DNA from: SZUA-309 sp965232595
GTDB lineage: Bacteria; Pseudomonadota; Gammaproteobacteria; Pseudomonadales; Azotimanducaceae
Assembly: GCA_965232595.1 (NCBI GenBank)
Contig: OZ246983.1
Location: 1,922,001 to 1,986,000 of the forward strand
Direction of reading: 5' to 3'
Length of the DNA: 64,000 nt
Of the stretch, positions 8,901 to 16,291 are shown piece after piece (the stretch's first letter is position 1; every line of letters starts with the position of its first letter). Below the pieces are notes generated by a model. That model saw only the letters and a program-made list of their open reading frames with translations. It was not told the DNA's origin and did no database searches. Both the position numbers and the translations under genes were made by a program.

Positions 8901-9587
8901 CAGCCGCAGCCGACTGCCGCGGTGGATGCCACCGCGAGCCGGGAAGGTCAGCGGTTGAAGACGGCGATGGACGCCTTTGTCGCCCCCTATCTCGACAAGA
9001 AAAAGAAGAAGCCGAAGTGGCCGTCCAAGCTGACGCGAGATGTGTTTCAGGCACTGAAGAAAGACAAGCTCGAAGAGGAGTTTGCCAGCGTGCTCATCGG
9101 CGGGCTGCTCGGCTTCCTGCCGACCGTGCAGGGTAATTTCCTGACCTCCACCCGGGACTGGCTGCGGGAAGGAGATTTCTGGCGGGTGCAGAACGCCTAT
9201 CTGGCGGCGCGCAGCGCCGGCGCAAGCGAAGCCGACGCAGCGTTTGCGGTCATCGGGCCGCAGCTGGCGCGCTCCATGGCGCGCAGGCCGGTACCGTCGA
9301 TGATCCATCGCCGCGCAACAAGAGACCTCACGTTGGCCGACGTCTCGGTCGGAGCAGGTCAGACCATTGTGGTTGGTCTGGTCAGCGCCGCGGCAGAGCA
9401 GTCTTTCGACGAGGTTGCCTGGGTGTTCGGCGGTGAGTACTACGGCTCGCCGAGGATCACGCACGCCTGCCCTGGTCGTCAGCTCGGCACCGGCACGCTG
9501 CTTGCGTTGCTGGCCGCGCTGTTCGAGTTGCCGGGTAGCCTGCGGCCCTCGCCTTCGACCTCGGCGCTGCTGTTCGATCCGAGCTGA
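6000..9587 (+). CDS. DyP-type peroxidase fused to a cytochrome P450 domain
   Basis: 1195 residues in one uninterrupted frame. Residues about 1-300 are a poorly conserved region that may be a ferredoxin-like half. Residues about 310-740 form a DyP peroxidase: GFRDG with the catalytic Asp near residues 483-487, the proximal haem ligand His616 in SHVRRTNPR, and QAYNASIAEQFE. From about 770 the sequence is P450-like: FSVAAYQERL, LGMDPPEHDERA, and the cysteine-ligand loop THACPGRQLG with Cys1157. A clear ExxR motif is not seen. No signal peptide or membrane segment. The protein should bind two haems, one His- and one Cys-ligated. The natural substrate is unknown; H2O2-driven oxidation is likely because no reductase domain is present. 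Confidence 0.88.
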   Translation: MTEPVASKSLAGPSEICMLMPIKAGFTDALATQTYEGRLGSFTKLFSDLRAVSRESRLLQPFSDIVDRLETIHGVTISILDGKLLLAVHFDRPWEPYIRLVWDQLGHIFDLILCNCEGYVEAHRNNLGYEAFAGWIRAYQVDTATFYMNANRTVDDVIYLDRLERQMRAGQMDPAALATLPLETPEARAESQRATLTGPAYVDYIKQGVQAIAAFHALSYLYPKGSPDHDYLLRAARAVLPENEFPKRADWQLSAENGRALKTLQAVFFTELDWFENYPESDARQPEPSPMLAFDPDNVQAGITSPYGANVGCLALLQVTDAASARQFLTAFQQTISWGVGVTAEPGCEQIFRNIAFTAAGLARLGLVEAELEKLPSAFRQGMAARAGLIGDLRFNHPDHWRLPERNWPLSAEPSAQRVSPDSVDVVIQLRRLAPDKPDGTGFDPVLVEELTRLAEQAQGGLAVLSVQPMYSRGDPAAPVEHFGFRDGISNPRPSADESDDPDVIPLGDVFLGQPNSLADRHPATWSEPLFKDGTFQVIRKLSQDVGGLNAAVTANIPGRSKLSRKALRAARDELLARLMGRTKDGAPLVGSRQPEANDFDYDKDPDGAQCPLFSHVRRTNPRDQLEFIPRIVRRGMSYGPAYREQEGAAGEEDRGLIFQAYNASIAEQFEIVQRWVSGGNRTAPYSRLSDPILGVPEPGQPRHYRLADGTLVDLGDRPFVRLEWGLYLFVPSRVGLAMIAAPKADAGRDWLAEGRATIDRLRALEDRDRDAAAVAWKRLLEENDSLDDEAHRAVWQVVREEHKGVLETPFGVLVGSAGLVEKVLSEPADFSVAAYQERLSRSLGENYLGMDPPEHDERAARANAVFSSIDERQAFAAALKPAATLLGGLGKVGGQATIPLPKYVDLALAEISKLWFGVPDAPTLLELLDGARPNPRALVQAGGEPPAGAETSHCPAHVNSASRFVFQPQPTAAVDATASREGQRLKTAMDAFVAPYLDKKKKKPKWPSKLTRDVFQALKKDKLEEEFASVLIGGLLGFLPTVQGNFLTSTRDWLREGDFWRVQNAYLAARSAGASEADAAFAVIGPQLARSMARRPVPSMIHRRATRDLTLADVSVGAGQTIVVGLVSAAAEQSFDEVAWVFGGEYYGSPRITHACPGRQLGTGTLLALLAALFELPGSLRPSPSTSALLFDPS

Positions 9588-9590
9588 GCG

Positions 9591-12500
9591 TCAGCTGCCC
9601 TGCAGGCTGTCCTCGAGGCGGAGGGCTTCGGCCGCATGCCAGTACATGTGCATGTCGCTGAACCGCTCCTGGCAGCCCGCCAGCACCTGGCGGGCCTCGG
9701 TGATCATGCCCCGGTCCGTCAGGTAGCGGGCTTCCTTCAGGTCGATCAGGGTCTGCTCCCGGGTTGACTGTCGATGTTCGGCTGAAGCCCGCGCCCGCTC
9801 GAAGCAGCGCTCGGCGGAGACCATGGCCTGGGGGCTCGAAGGGATCGCCGCCAACGCGCAGTAAGCGACGGACTCGCCAAGGCGCTCCAGCTTGCGCGCT
9901 CGCTTCAGCACCCAGACCGCAGCCCGGCGCGCTTCCTGATAGCGGCCCAACGCCACCAGCACCTCGCAGTACCAGCTGAAGTGCATGGAGGTCCAGATGA
10001 ACTGATCGTTGGTCTCCACCCAGGACAGAGCCCGGGTCATGGCGTCGATGCTGCTCGTGGGATCCAGCTGCCAGCGGGCATACGCCGCCTGGACGCTGCT
10101 CATGGCCGCCAGGTAGCGGCTGCCCATGCGATCGCAGAGCTCGGTGTTGCGCCGCCCGGAATCCTTGGCTTCTTCCCAGCGACCCTGCCAGAGGTAGGCG
10201 CCCGAGCGCATGCAGACGATGGAGCCCTGGGTCGGGTGCGGGACGCCGCGGGTCAGCTCATCCGCCTCGTCGAAGCACTCGAAAGCCTCCGTAAAGCGGC
10301 CCTGATCGCCGAGGATCATGCCTTTGCAGGCCAGCGAGTAGGCATAGGCGAAGGCAACCCTCGGCCGGCGCTTGAAGGGCGCCTGGCGTGACATGGCGTC
10401 CTCCAGCGCCGGCAGGGCAGCCTCGTACTCACAGGCGCTGCCGTGAATCTGCCCCCAGCTCGCCAGGTTCTGCGTGGTCTGGGTCTCGTCGTCCAGCGCC
10501 TCGGCCAGCGTTCGGGCGGCGCTGATGTGTCGCTTGGCGGCGGGCGCTTCGCCTAGCGCGTAGTTGATGTAGGCGAGCCAGTACTCGGCGAACGCCAGGT
10601 TGCGCTGGTCGTCCCTGACGCGGGCCAGCTCGATTGCGCGTTCGTAGATCTTCAGCTGGTTCCGTTCCGCATCGTACAGACAGGCTTCTGCCAGCTTCCG
10701 TGAGACGGCCATCCAGCGCTCGTAGACCGTCTCGGCATCGAGCCGGTCCAGGGCGGTGAGCGCGGCGTGGTACTGGAGCCTGGCGCGATCGGTGGCGCTG
10801 ACCGCCATGGCCTTGTCGCCGGCAGCCTCAGCGTAGTCGGCGGCGCGCTGATGCTCTTTGGTTTCCCCGTAGTGGTAGGCCAGGGCCTCGATGATTGAGT
10901 CCCGGGCAGCCGTCTCGAACCGTTCTTCGATGATCTGGGCAATCTCCAGGTGCAGCGCCTGGCGCTGATCGCGGCCGAGAGAATCGAGCACCACCTCCCG
11001 GGTGATGCCGTGCTTGAAACGCAGGTTGCCCTGATTCTCCAGCGGAAACAGCAGGTCCAGCTCCACCAGTTGCTCGATCGCACCCTCGACCCGCTTGAGA
11101 TCCGCCGCGCTCTCCAGCAGCCAGCGGGGAACCACGTTGCCCATCACGGCGATCCGCTGCAGCAGGCTGAGCTGGGCGTCCGAGAGTTGAGACACCCGGG
11201 AGACAACAAGCATGTTCACGTAGTTCGGGATCTGCGCCGACTGCCAACGCTCGTGCAGAACGGGAGTCTGCGCGCCGCGCGCAACCGCATGGCAGAGCTC
11301 CTCGATGTACAGCGGGTTGCCGCCCGAGGCGCGGCGAACCTGCTCCACTTCCACCCGGTCCGCCTTCGGGATCAGCGCTTCGATCATGGAGATGCTGTGC
11401 GACGCGTCCAGCGGCTCGAGGCGGATGGTCTCAGTGGCCAGGCCATCCGGCAGCGTTTCCCGGGAGGCCCTGATCAGCATCAGCTTAAGCGCGGCTCTCT
11501 CCGGCGTGTTGCGCAGGGTGATCCGGGTGGCATCGTCAGCCCACTGCCAGTCGTCGATGAAAGCGACCAGCACCCGGTTGGCGGCCAGCACTTCGCCGAT
11601 CTCGGAGATACCCAGCGAGATGTCCTCCTCGGAAGGCTGCGGCAGCTCGGCGCTGGGGGTCAGCAGAGCAGCGGCGGTTCGGGCGTGTCGTTCCAGCCCT
11701 GGCTCGAGCGCGTGCAGCTGCGCGGACAGCTGCTGCTCCACGGCCTCAGGATCACCGGGCATGGGCTCCGGCAGATCGAGCAGCTGACGCAGCATCTGCA
11801 GCACCGGCTGCAGCGGTTCCGCGTTCAGGTAGCTCTCGCAGTAGCAGCGGAAAATGAGGCAGTCGCTGCTGTCCAGCTCCTGGAAAAACTCTTCGACCAG
11901 GCGGGTCTTGCCGACGCCGGGGGCGGCAACGATGGAAACGGACTGTCCCTCACCGCGCCGGCTGGCATCGAAGGCGCGGCGCAGCCTGTTCATTTCCCGC
12001 TCGCGGCCGACCATCGGCGTCTGCGGCCCCAGGGTCCGCGCCTGGTAGCGGGTATCGACCTCGGAGCGGCCCCGCACCGAGTAAACCGTCAGCGGTTCCG
12101 CCACGCCCGCGAACTCCAGGTCCCGGGGTTCGCTGGTCTCGAAGAAGTGTCGCTCCGGGCCCAGGCTTGCTTCGCTGGCCAGCACTTCGTCCGGTCCGGC
12201 CAGGTCCGAGAGGCGGGAAGCCAGATTGGCCGCGTCGCCGACCAGCACGAACCGACCCATCACCTCGTCGCCCTCTACTGCCAGGACCAGGCCGGCGTGA
12301 ATGCCCGTGTGCATGGTCAGCCCGGTGAATCCGGGCAACGGGCAGGCAAAGCTGATGTTCTTCACCGCCTGATGCAGTTCCAGCGCCGCTTCCGTTGCCC
12401 GGCGACCCTCGTCCTCCCGCGCTTCCATGCCGAAAACGGCAAACACGCCGTCACCGCGCACCTGCAGGATGGTGCCGCCGTGCCGGAGGATGATCTGCTC

Positions 12501-12647
12501 GAAGGTGCGGTTCAGGGTTTCCAGCAGCTCCGCGAACTCTTCCGGATCCACGGACGACGCCAGCGCGGTTGAATCGCTGAGGTCCGAAAACAGTGCGGTC
12601 AGATGCCGACGCTGGGCACGCCTTCCCTGGGGCAGTTCGCTGCTCAT
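9591..12647 (-). CDS. Class III nucleotidyl cyclase-like / AAA ATPase / TPR signalling protein
   Basis: 1018 residues. Residues 10-190 are a class III cyclase homology domain with FSDLSDST (metal Asp), VRGDG (second metal Asp) and NLASRL (transition-state Asn and Arg). The purine-selecting Lys expected before the GDG turn is Gln (ILQVRGDG), so cyclase activity or substrate is uncertain. Residues about 215-480 are a STAND-type ATPase with Walker A APGVGKTRL and Walker B LVAFIDDW. The remaining 500 residues are helical TPR-like repeats. Such proteins are thought to act as ATP-dependent signalling hubs. It converges on the DyP-P450 gene with three bases between stops. Confidence 0.88.
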   Translation of the reverse strand: MSSELPQGRRAQRRHLTALFSDLSDSTALASSVDPEEFAELLETLNRTFEQIILRHGGTILQVRGDGVFAVFGMEAREDEGRRATEAALELHQAVKNISFACPLPGFTGLTMHTGIHAGLVLAVEGDEVMGRFVLVGDAANLASRLSDLAGPDEVLASEASLGPERHFFETSEPRDLEFAGVAEPLTVYSVRGRSEVDTRYQARTLGPQTPMVGREREMNRLRRAFDASRRGEGQSVSIVAAPGVGKTRLVEEFFQELDSSDCLIFRCYCESYLNAEPLQPVLQMLRQLLDLPEPMPGDPEAVEQQLSAQLHALEPGLERHARTAAALLTPSAELPQPSEEDISLGISEIGEVLAANRVLVAFIDDWQWADDATRITLRNTPERAALKLMLIRASRETLPDGLATETIRLEPLDASHSISMIEALIPKADRVEVEQVRRASGGNPLYIEELCHAVARGAQTPVLHERWQSAQIPNYVNMLVVSRVSQLSDAQLSLLQRIAVMGNVVPRWLLESAADLKRVEGAIEQLVELDLLFPLENQGNLRFKHGITREVVLDSLGRDQRQALHLEIAQIIEERFETAARDSIIEALAYHYGETKEHQRAADYAEAAGDKAMAVSATDRARLQYHAALTALDRLDAETVYERWMAVSRKLAEACLYDAERNQLKIYERAIELARVRDDQRNLAFAEYWLAYINYALGEAPAAKRHISAARTLAEALDDETQTTQNLASWGQIHGSACEYEAALPALEDAMSRQAPFKRRPRVAFAYAYSLACKGMILGDQGRFTEAFECFDEADELTRGVPHPTQGSIVCMRSGAYLWQGRWEEAKDSGRRNTELCDRMGSRYLAAMSSVQAAYARWQLDPTSSIDAMTRALSWVETNDQFIWTSMHFSWYCEVLVALGRYQEARRAAVWVLKRARKLERLGESVAYCALAAIPSSPQAMVSAERCFERARASAEHRQSTREQTLIDLKEARYLTDRGMITEARQVLAGCQERFSDMHMYWHAAEALRLEDSLQGS

Positions 12648-12820
12648 CCTTCCCGATGGTGAAACAGTCTAGTTGGTTGCAACTTACCCCAAGTCGGGCG
12701 TGTTAGGCCATTTGCTGCACATCGGCTGCGCGGGAACCGAATCGTTCCGGAATCGGGGCGATTCGTGGCGTGGCTAGGCATAGACTCGTCAGCGAGGGAC
12801 AGATACCAGGGAGGTGCTAC

Positions 12821-14227
12821 ATGTTTACCCGGCTTAGCCGTTGGCTGCTGCTGGCAATTGCCGGCGTCGCTGCCATCCAGTCGCCCGCTGCCGTCGCGGA
12901 AGATGCGCAGTCCATCATGCAGACCATGCAGGAGCTGCAGATGGAGCGCTACGAAGGCGTGAACAGCTACGTGGTGGTGCAGAGCGTGATGGGCAACAAG
13001 GTGGCCGTCGGCTACGAGCGGTTCGACTTCAAGGCATCGGATGGCAACACCTATCCGGTGTTCGGGCCCATGCGCCAGGGTTCTGACGATCCGCAGACCA
13101 AGGCTTTTCTGGAAACCTACGCGAACAGCGCCGAGATGATGGGTGACGCGGTCGGCGATCAGATGGAGAGCGACATGCAGAAAGCCGGCCTGCCGAAAGG
13201 CATGCTCGGCGCTGCGGGCAGCGGCGGCGATCCCTGGGCCTCCATGGATCCCAGGGTGATGATGGGTGCAAACGCCGAGTTCCTGCGCCAGGCTGCGGCC
13301 GCTGACGGCCAGCAGCTCGATCGGGACGACTTCAACGGCATCGAGGAGTTCGCCAGGCGAGCGAAGCTCTTAGGCACGGAAAAGGTGGGTGGCCGTAAGG
13401 CTTTCTATCTGGTTGCTGAAGGCCTGGAAGAGCTGGAGCAGGACGGCAGCGAAGAGTTTCTGCTGGAGAAGGTGGAGGCCTGGATCGACACCCGGGAGTA
13501 CGTGCCGTTGAAGATGAAGATGTCCGGTACCGCCACGTCGGAAGGACAGTCGCGGCCGTTTGCGATCGAGAAGATCGATTCCGACTACCGGACGGTGGCC
13601 GGTAGCGGTCTCTTTGAGGCCTACAACCAGGTGCTGAAGATCGGTGGGGCACTGACGCCGGAGCAGGAAGCGCAGATGCAGGAAGCGCAGAAGCAGATGG
13701 CGGATCTGGATGAGCAGCTGGCCGACCTGCCGCCGTCGCAGCGGGAGATGATCATGGAGAGGATGGCGCCGCAGCTGAAGATGATCGAGCAGATGGCCGA
13801 CGGCGGCGCCATGGAGATGACCATCGAGGTGCATGAGATCGTGGTCAACGCGGACCTCGCTGAGCTGCAGCGGTTGCAGGCGGCAAACTTCGGCGTCCCG
13901 GCGCTGCCCGCCAGCACCCCGGCCGTCGCGCCCGCGCCAGCTGCCCCGGCAGCTGTTGCTGCCAGCGATGCAGAGCTGCAGGCGGCGCAGCAGGCCTGCC
14001 TGCAGGAGAAGATGGCGGCGGCTCAGGAAGCGCAGAAAAAGAAGCGCGGCTTCGGCCGGCTGATGAGTGCGGCGACCCGGGTGGCGGGTCGTTACGGTGG
14101 GGTTGAGACCTATCAGACCATGGGTGATGTCTACACGGCGGGCGCCACCGCGGACGACGTGGCCCAGGCGGCTAAAGACCTGGGCCTGACCGAGAGCGAC
14201 ATCGAAGCCTGTCGGAACCCTTCCTAG
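12821..14227 (+). CDS. Exported protein of unknown function, Gln/Glu/Ala-rich
   Basis: 468 residues from the ATG at 12821, preceded by a strong GGGAGG site. The N-terminus MFTRLSRWLLLAIAGVAAI is a signal peptide with cleavage near AVAED. The middle reads like a soluble periplasmic domain (LGTEKVGGRKAFYLVAEGLEE and PLKMKMSGT suggest a lipoprotein-localisation-like beta fold); residues about 290-345 are a Gln/Met-rich helical stretch with coiled-coil character, followed by an Ala/Pro linker (PAVAPAPAAPAA). I do not recognise a named family. It is monocistronic, with its own 5' region of about 170 bases downstream of the divergent cyclase gene. Confidence 0.72.
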   Translation: MFTRLSRWLLLAIAGVAAIQSPAAVAEDAQSIMQTMQELQMERYEGVNSYVVVQSVMGNKVAVGYERFDFKASDGNTYPVFGPMRQGSDDPQTKAFLETYANSAEMMGDAVGDQMESDMQKAGLPKGMLGAAGSGGDPWASMDPRVMMGANAEFLRQAAAADGQQLDRDDFNGIEEFARRAKLLGTEKVGGRKAFYLVAEGLEELEQDGSEEFLLEKVEAWIDTREYVPLKMKMSGTATSEGQSRPFAIEKIDSDYRTVAGSGLFEAYNQVLKIGGALTPEQEAQMQEAQKQMADLDEQLADLPPSQREMIMERMAPQLKMIEQMADGGAMEMTIEVHEIVVNADLAELQRLQAANFGVPALPASTPAVAPAPAAPAAVAASDAELQAAQQACLQEKMAAAQEAQKKKRGFGRLMSAATRVAGRYGGVETYQTMGDVYTAGATADDVAQAAKDLGLTESDIEACRNPS

Positions 14228-14239
14228 CTTAAACCAGCG

Positions 14240-15601
14240 TCAGACGCTGCGCACCGCGTCCCGCACGTTGTTCAGCGCCAGCTCGATGAGCTGGCGCGAG
14301 GTGCCGATGTTCATGCGCATACAGCGCTCGCCGCCGAGCCCGTAGTCCATGCCTTCGTTGAGCTGGACGCCGCAGGTCTCGGCCAGCCAGGTCTCGAAGA
14401 TCTGGGTCTCCGTGCGTGGGCTGTCTGTCTTCTGCGAGGCGGCCGCCTTCTCGACCACACCCACCTCGTCCATGATCTCGCCGAAGTGCAGCCAGGCCAG
14501 GAAGGTGCCTTCCGCCTTCGTGTAGGTGACTTCCGGCAGGTTCTGCTTCAGATAGTTCTCGACGAAGGTGTGGTTGCCGTCGATGTAGACCAGCAGCTGG
14601 TCCAACCAGTCCTGACCGCGCTGATAGGCAGCGGTGTTGGCGACCACACCCAGGGTGTTGATGTCGGCTCGATGGTTGACCTTGACCCGCTCCAGGTAGA
14701 CCGGGTTGGTGCTGAACCAGTAAGCGTTCTTCGATGCCGGCATGCTGAACGTCTTGGTGATGGCCTTGAAGGTGAGGCTGTTGTGGACAATCTCCGGGTC
14801 CAGGCTCGCGAATGGCGTGTAGTGGCCGCCGCGCACGAAGTCGGCGTGAATCTCGTCGGCCAGCACCACAACGTCGTGCTTGAGCGCCAGCTCGCCGATC
14901 CGGGTCAGGTCTTCCGCTGACCAGACGTTGCCGGTCGGGTTCTGCGGGTTGCAGAGCAGCATGCAGTGGGTGTCCGGCGTCATGCGCGCTTCCAGATCGT
15001 CCCAGTCGATCACATAGCGGCCGTTCTCGAAGATCATCCGGCTCTCGTTCGGGAGCGTTTGCGATCTTGTCAGGTCGGAGTAGAAGCCGTTGTAGGTGGG
15101 CGTCATCATCAGCACCTTGCTCGCCGGCGGCGAGAAGGTTTTGATTGCGGCGATCAGGCCGGGGTGCACGCCGGAGGCGATCTCGATGGTGTCCGGATCC
15201 ACGTTCACGCCGTGCCGCTCGCGGTTCCAGTTGCTGATCCCTTCCTTCAGCTCCGTGAAGCCGATGCCCCAGTTCAGGTAACCCCAGTTCTCGTGCTCCA
15301 GCCGCTCGCGCATGGCCTCGCCGATGCAGGGCGCGGCCCTGAAATCCAGATCGGCAATGCCCATGCCCACCTTGATGGGGCCGAACTTGTGAATCTGCGC
15401 GTCCCACTTGGTGCAGTTGGTGCCGAGGCGGCTGTAAACCGTGTCGAAGTCGTACTTGCCGTCGACCAGGTACGGCACTTCTTTGGCCATGGCCGGCGTC
15501 GGCATGGCGGAGAGCGTGACGCCGGCGCCCAGCGCGCCAGCCAGTGCGGTGCTGCCAGAGCCTTTCAGAAACTGGCGGCGATTGAGGTCTGTGATCGGCA
15601 T
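14240..15601 (-). CDS. Tat-exported PLP-dependent aminotransferase or C-S lyase
   Basis: 453 residues beginning with a Tat signal (NRRQFLKGSG, then a hydrophobic stretch to about residue 38). The rest is a fold-type I PLP enzyme of the MalY/PatB branch: CNPQNPTGN, VLADEIHADF (Asp249 to the pyridine nitrogen), and the Schiff-base lysine probably Lys283 in AITKTFSM; the usual SKTFN around the lysine is changed. Cofactor-loaded enzymes need Tat for folded export, which fits. The product could be a beta C-S lyase or an aminotransferase working in the periplasm. It lies downstream of the uracil-DNA glycosylase-like gene on the same strand but 60 bases away. Confidence 0.85.
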   Translation of the reverse strand: MPITDLNRRQFLKGSGSTALAGALGAGVTLSAMPTPAMAKEVPYLVDGKYDFDTVYSRLGTNCTKWDAQIHKFGPIKVGMGIADLDFRAAPCIGEAMRERLEHENWGYLNWGIGFTELKEGISNWNRERHGVNVDPDTIEIASGVHPGLIAAIKTFSPPASKVLMMTPTYNGFYSDLTRSQTLPNESRMIFENGRYVIDWDDLEARMTPDTHCMLLCNPQNPTGNVWSAEDLTRIGELALKHDVVVLADEIHADFVRGGHYTPFASLDPEIVHNSLTFKAITKTFSMPASKNAYWFSTNPVYLERVKVNHRADINTLGVVANTAAYQRGQDWLDQLLVYIDGNHTFVENYLKQNLPEVTYTKAEGTFLAWLHFGEIMDEVGVVEKAAASQKTDSPRTETQIFETWLAETCGVQLNEGMDYGLGGERCMRMNIGTSRQLIELALNNVRDAVRSV

Positions 15602-15661
15602 GGTTCCCCTCCCAGCGCGAATCGATAAATTGGGGTCGAGAGTAACAGAACTGTCACGGGT

Positions 15662-16279
15662 TCAGCAGCTTTCGGAACCGCCTTGCCTGAGCGTCTGCAC
15701 GCGATCCTGCAGGGCGGGCAGCACCTCCGCCTCGAAGAACGGGTTCTGCCGCAGCCAGCGGTTGTTGCGCGGGCTCGGATGCGGCATGGGCAGCAGCGCC
15801 GGCCAGAACGCCTGCCAGTTGGCGACGGTCTCTTTCAGCGTGCCGCCGCAACGCTCGCCCAGGTGCCAGGCCTGGGCGTACTGACCGATCACCAGGGTCA
15901 GCTCGATGTTCGGCAGCCGATCGAGCAGGGGCTGGCGCCAGTTGGCGGCGCACTCCGGGCGCGGCGGCAGGTCGCCACCTTTGCCGGTGCCGGGGTAGCA
16001 GAAGCCCATGGGCAACATGGCGAACAGGTTCGGATCGTAGAAAGCCGCCTCGTTGACGCCCAGCCACTCCCGCAGGCGGACGCCGGAGACATCGTCGAAC
16101 GGCCGCCCTTTGGCGTGCGTCTTCCGTCCCGGGGCCTGGCCGACGATCAGGATCCTGGCAGCCCTCCCCACCTGAAAAATGGGCAGCGGCCCGAGCGGCA
16201 GGCCGTCGCAGATGGTGCAGGCGCGCACACGCTCGCTGAGCCTGCCGAGATCTTCCTGCGCCGGGATCCGTTCTGGCAT
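15662..16279 (-). CDS. Uracil-DNA glycosylase family protein
   Basis: 205 residues with the two family motifs: GQAPG (with the following THAKGRPFDD) and HPSPRNN near the C-terminus. An N-terminal CTIC pair and further cysteines are present, but whether an iron-sulfur cluster is formed as in family 4 enzymes is unclear. The pattern GFCYPGTGKGGDLPPRPECA is typical of a widespread group annotated as uracil-DNA glycosylase family, whose exact substrate I do not know. It starts 12 bases after the M3 peptidase stop and is probably translated from the same transcript. Confidence 0.83.
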   Translation of the reverse strand: MPERIPAQEDLGRLSERVRACTICDGLPLGPLPIFQVGRAARILIVGQAPGRKTHAKGRPFDDVSGVRLREWLGVNEAAFYDPNLFAMLPMGFCYPGTGKGGDLPPRPECAANWRQPLLDRLPNIELTLVIGQYAQAWHLGERCGGTLKETVANWQAFWPALLPMPHPSPRNNRWLRQNPFFEAEVLPALQDRVQTLRQGGSESC

Positions 16280-16291
16280 GTGGCAATCTGG

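Noticed and set aside
12721..12760. GGAAC-N6-GTTCC inverted repeat as another ECF promoter
   Set aside because: No matching -10 block at 17 bases; it differs from the three linked motifs and could be an unrelated operator or chance.
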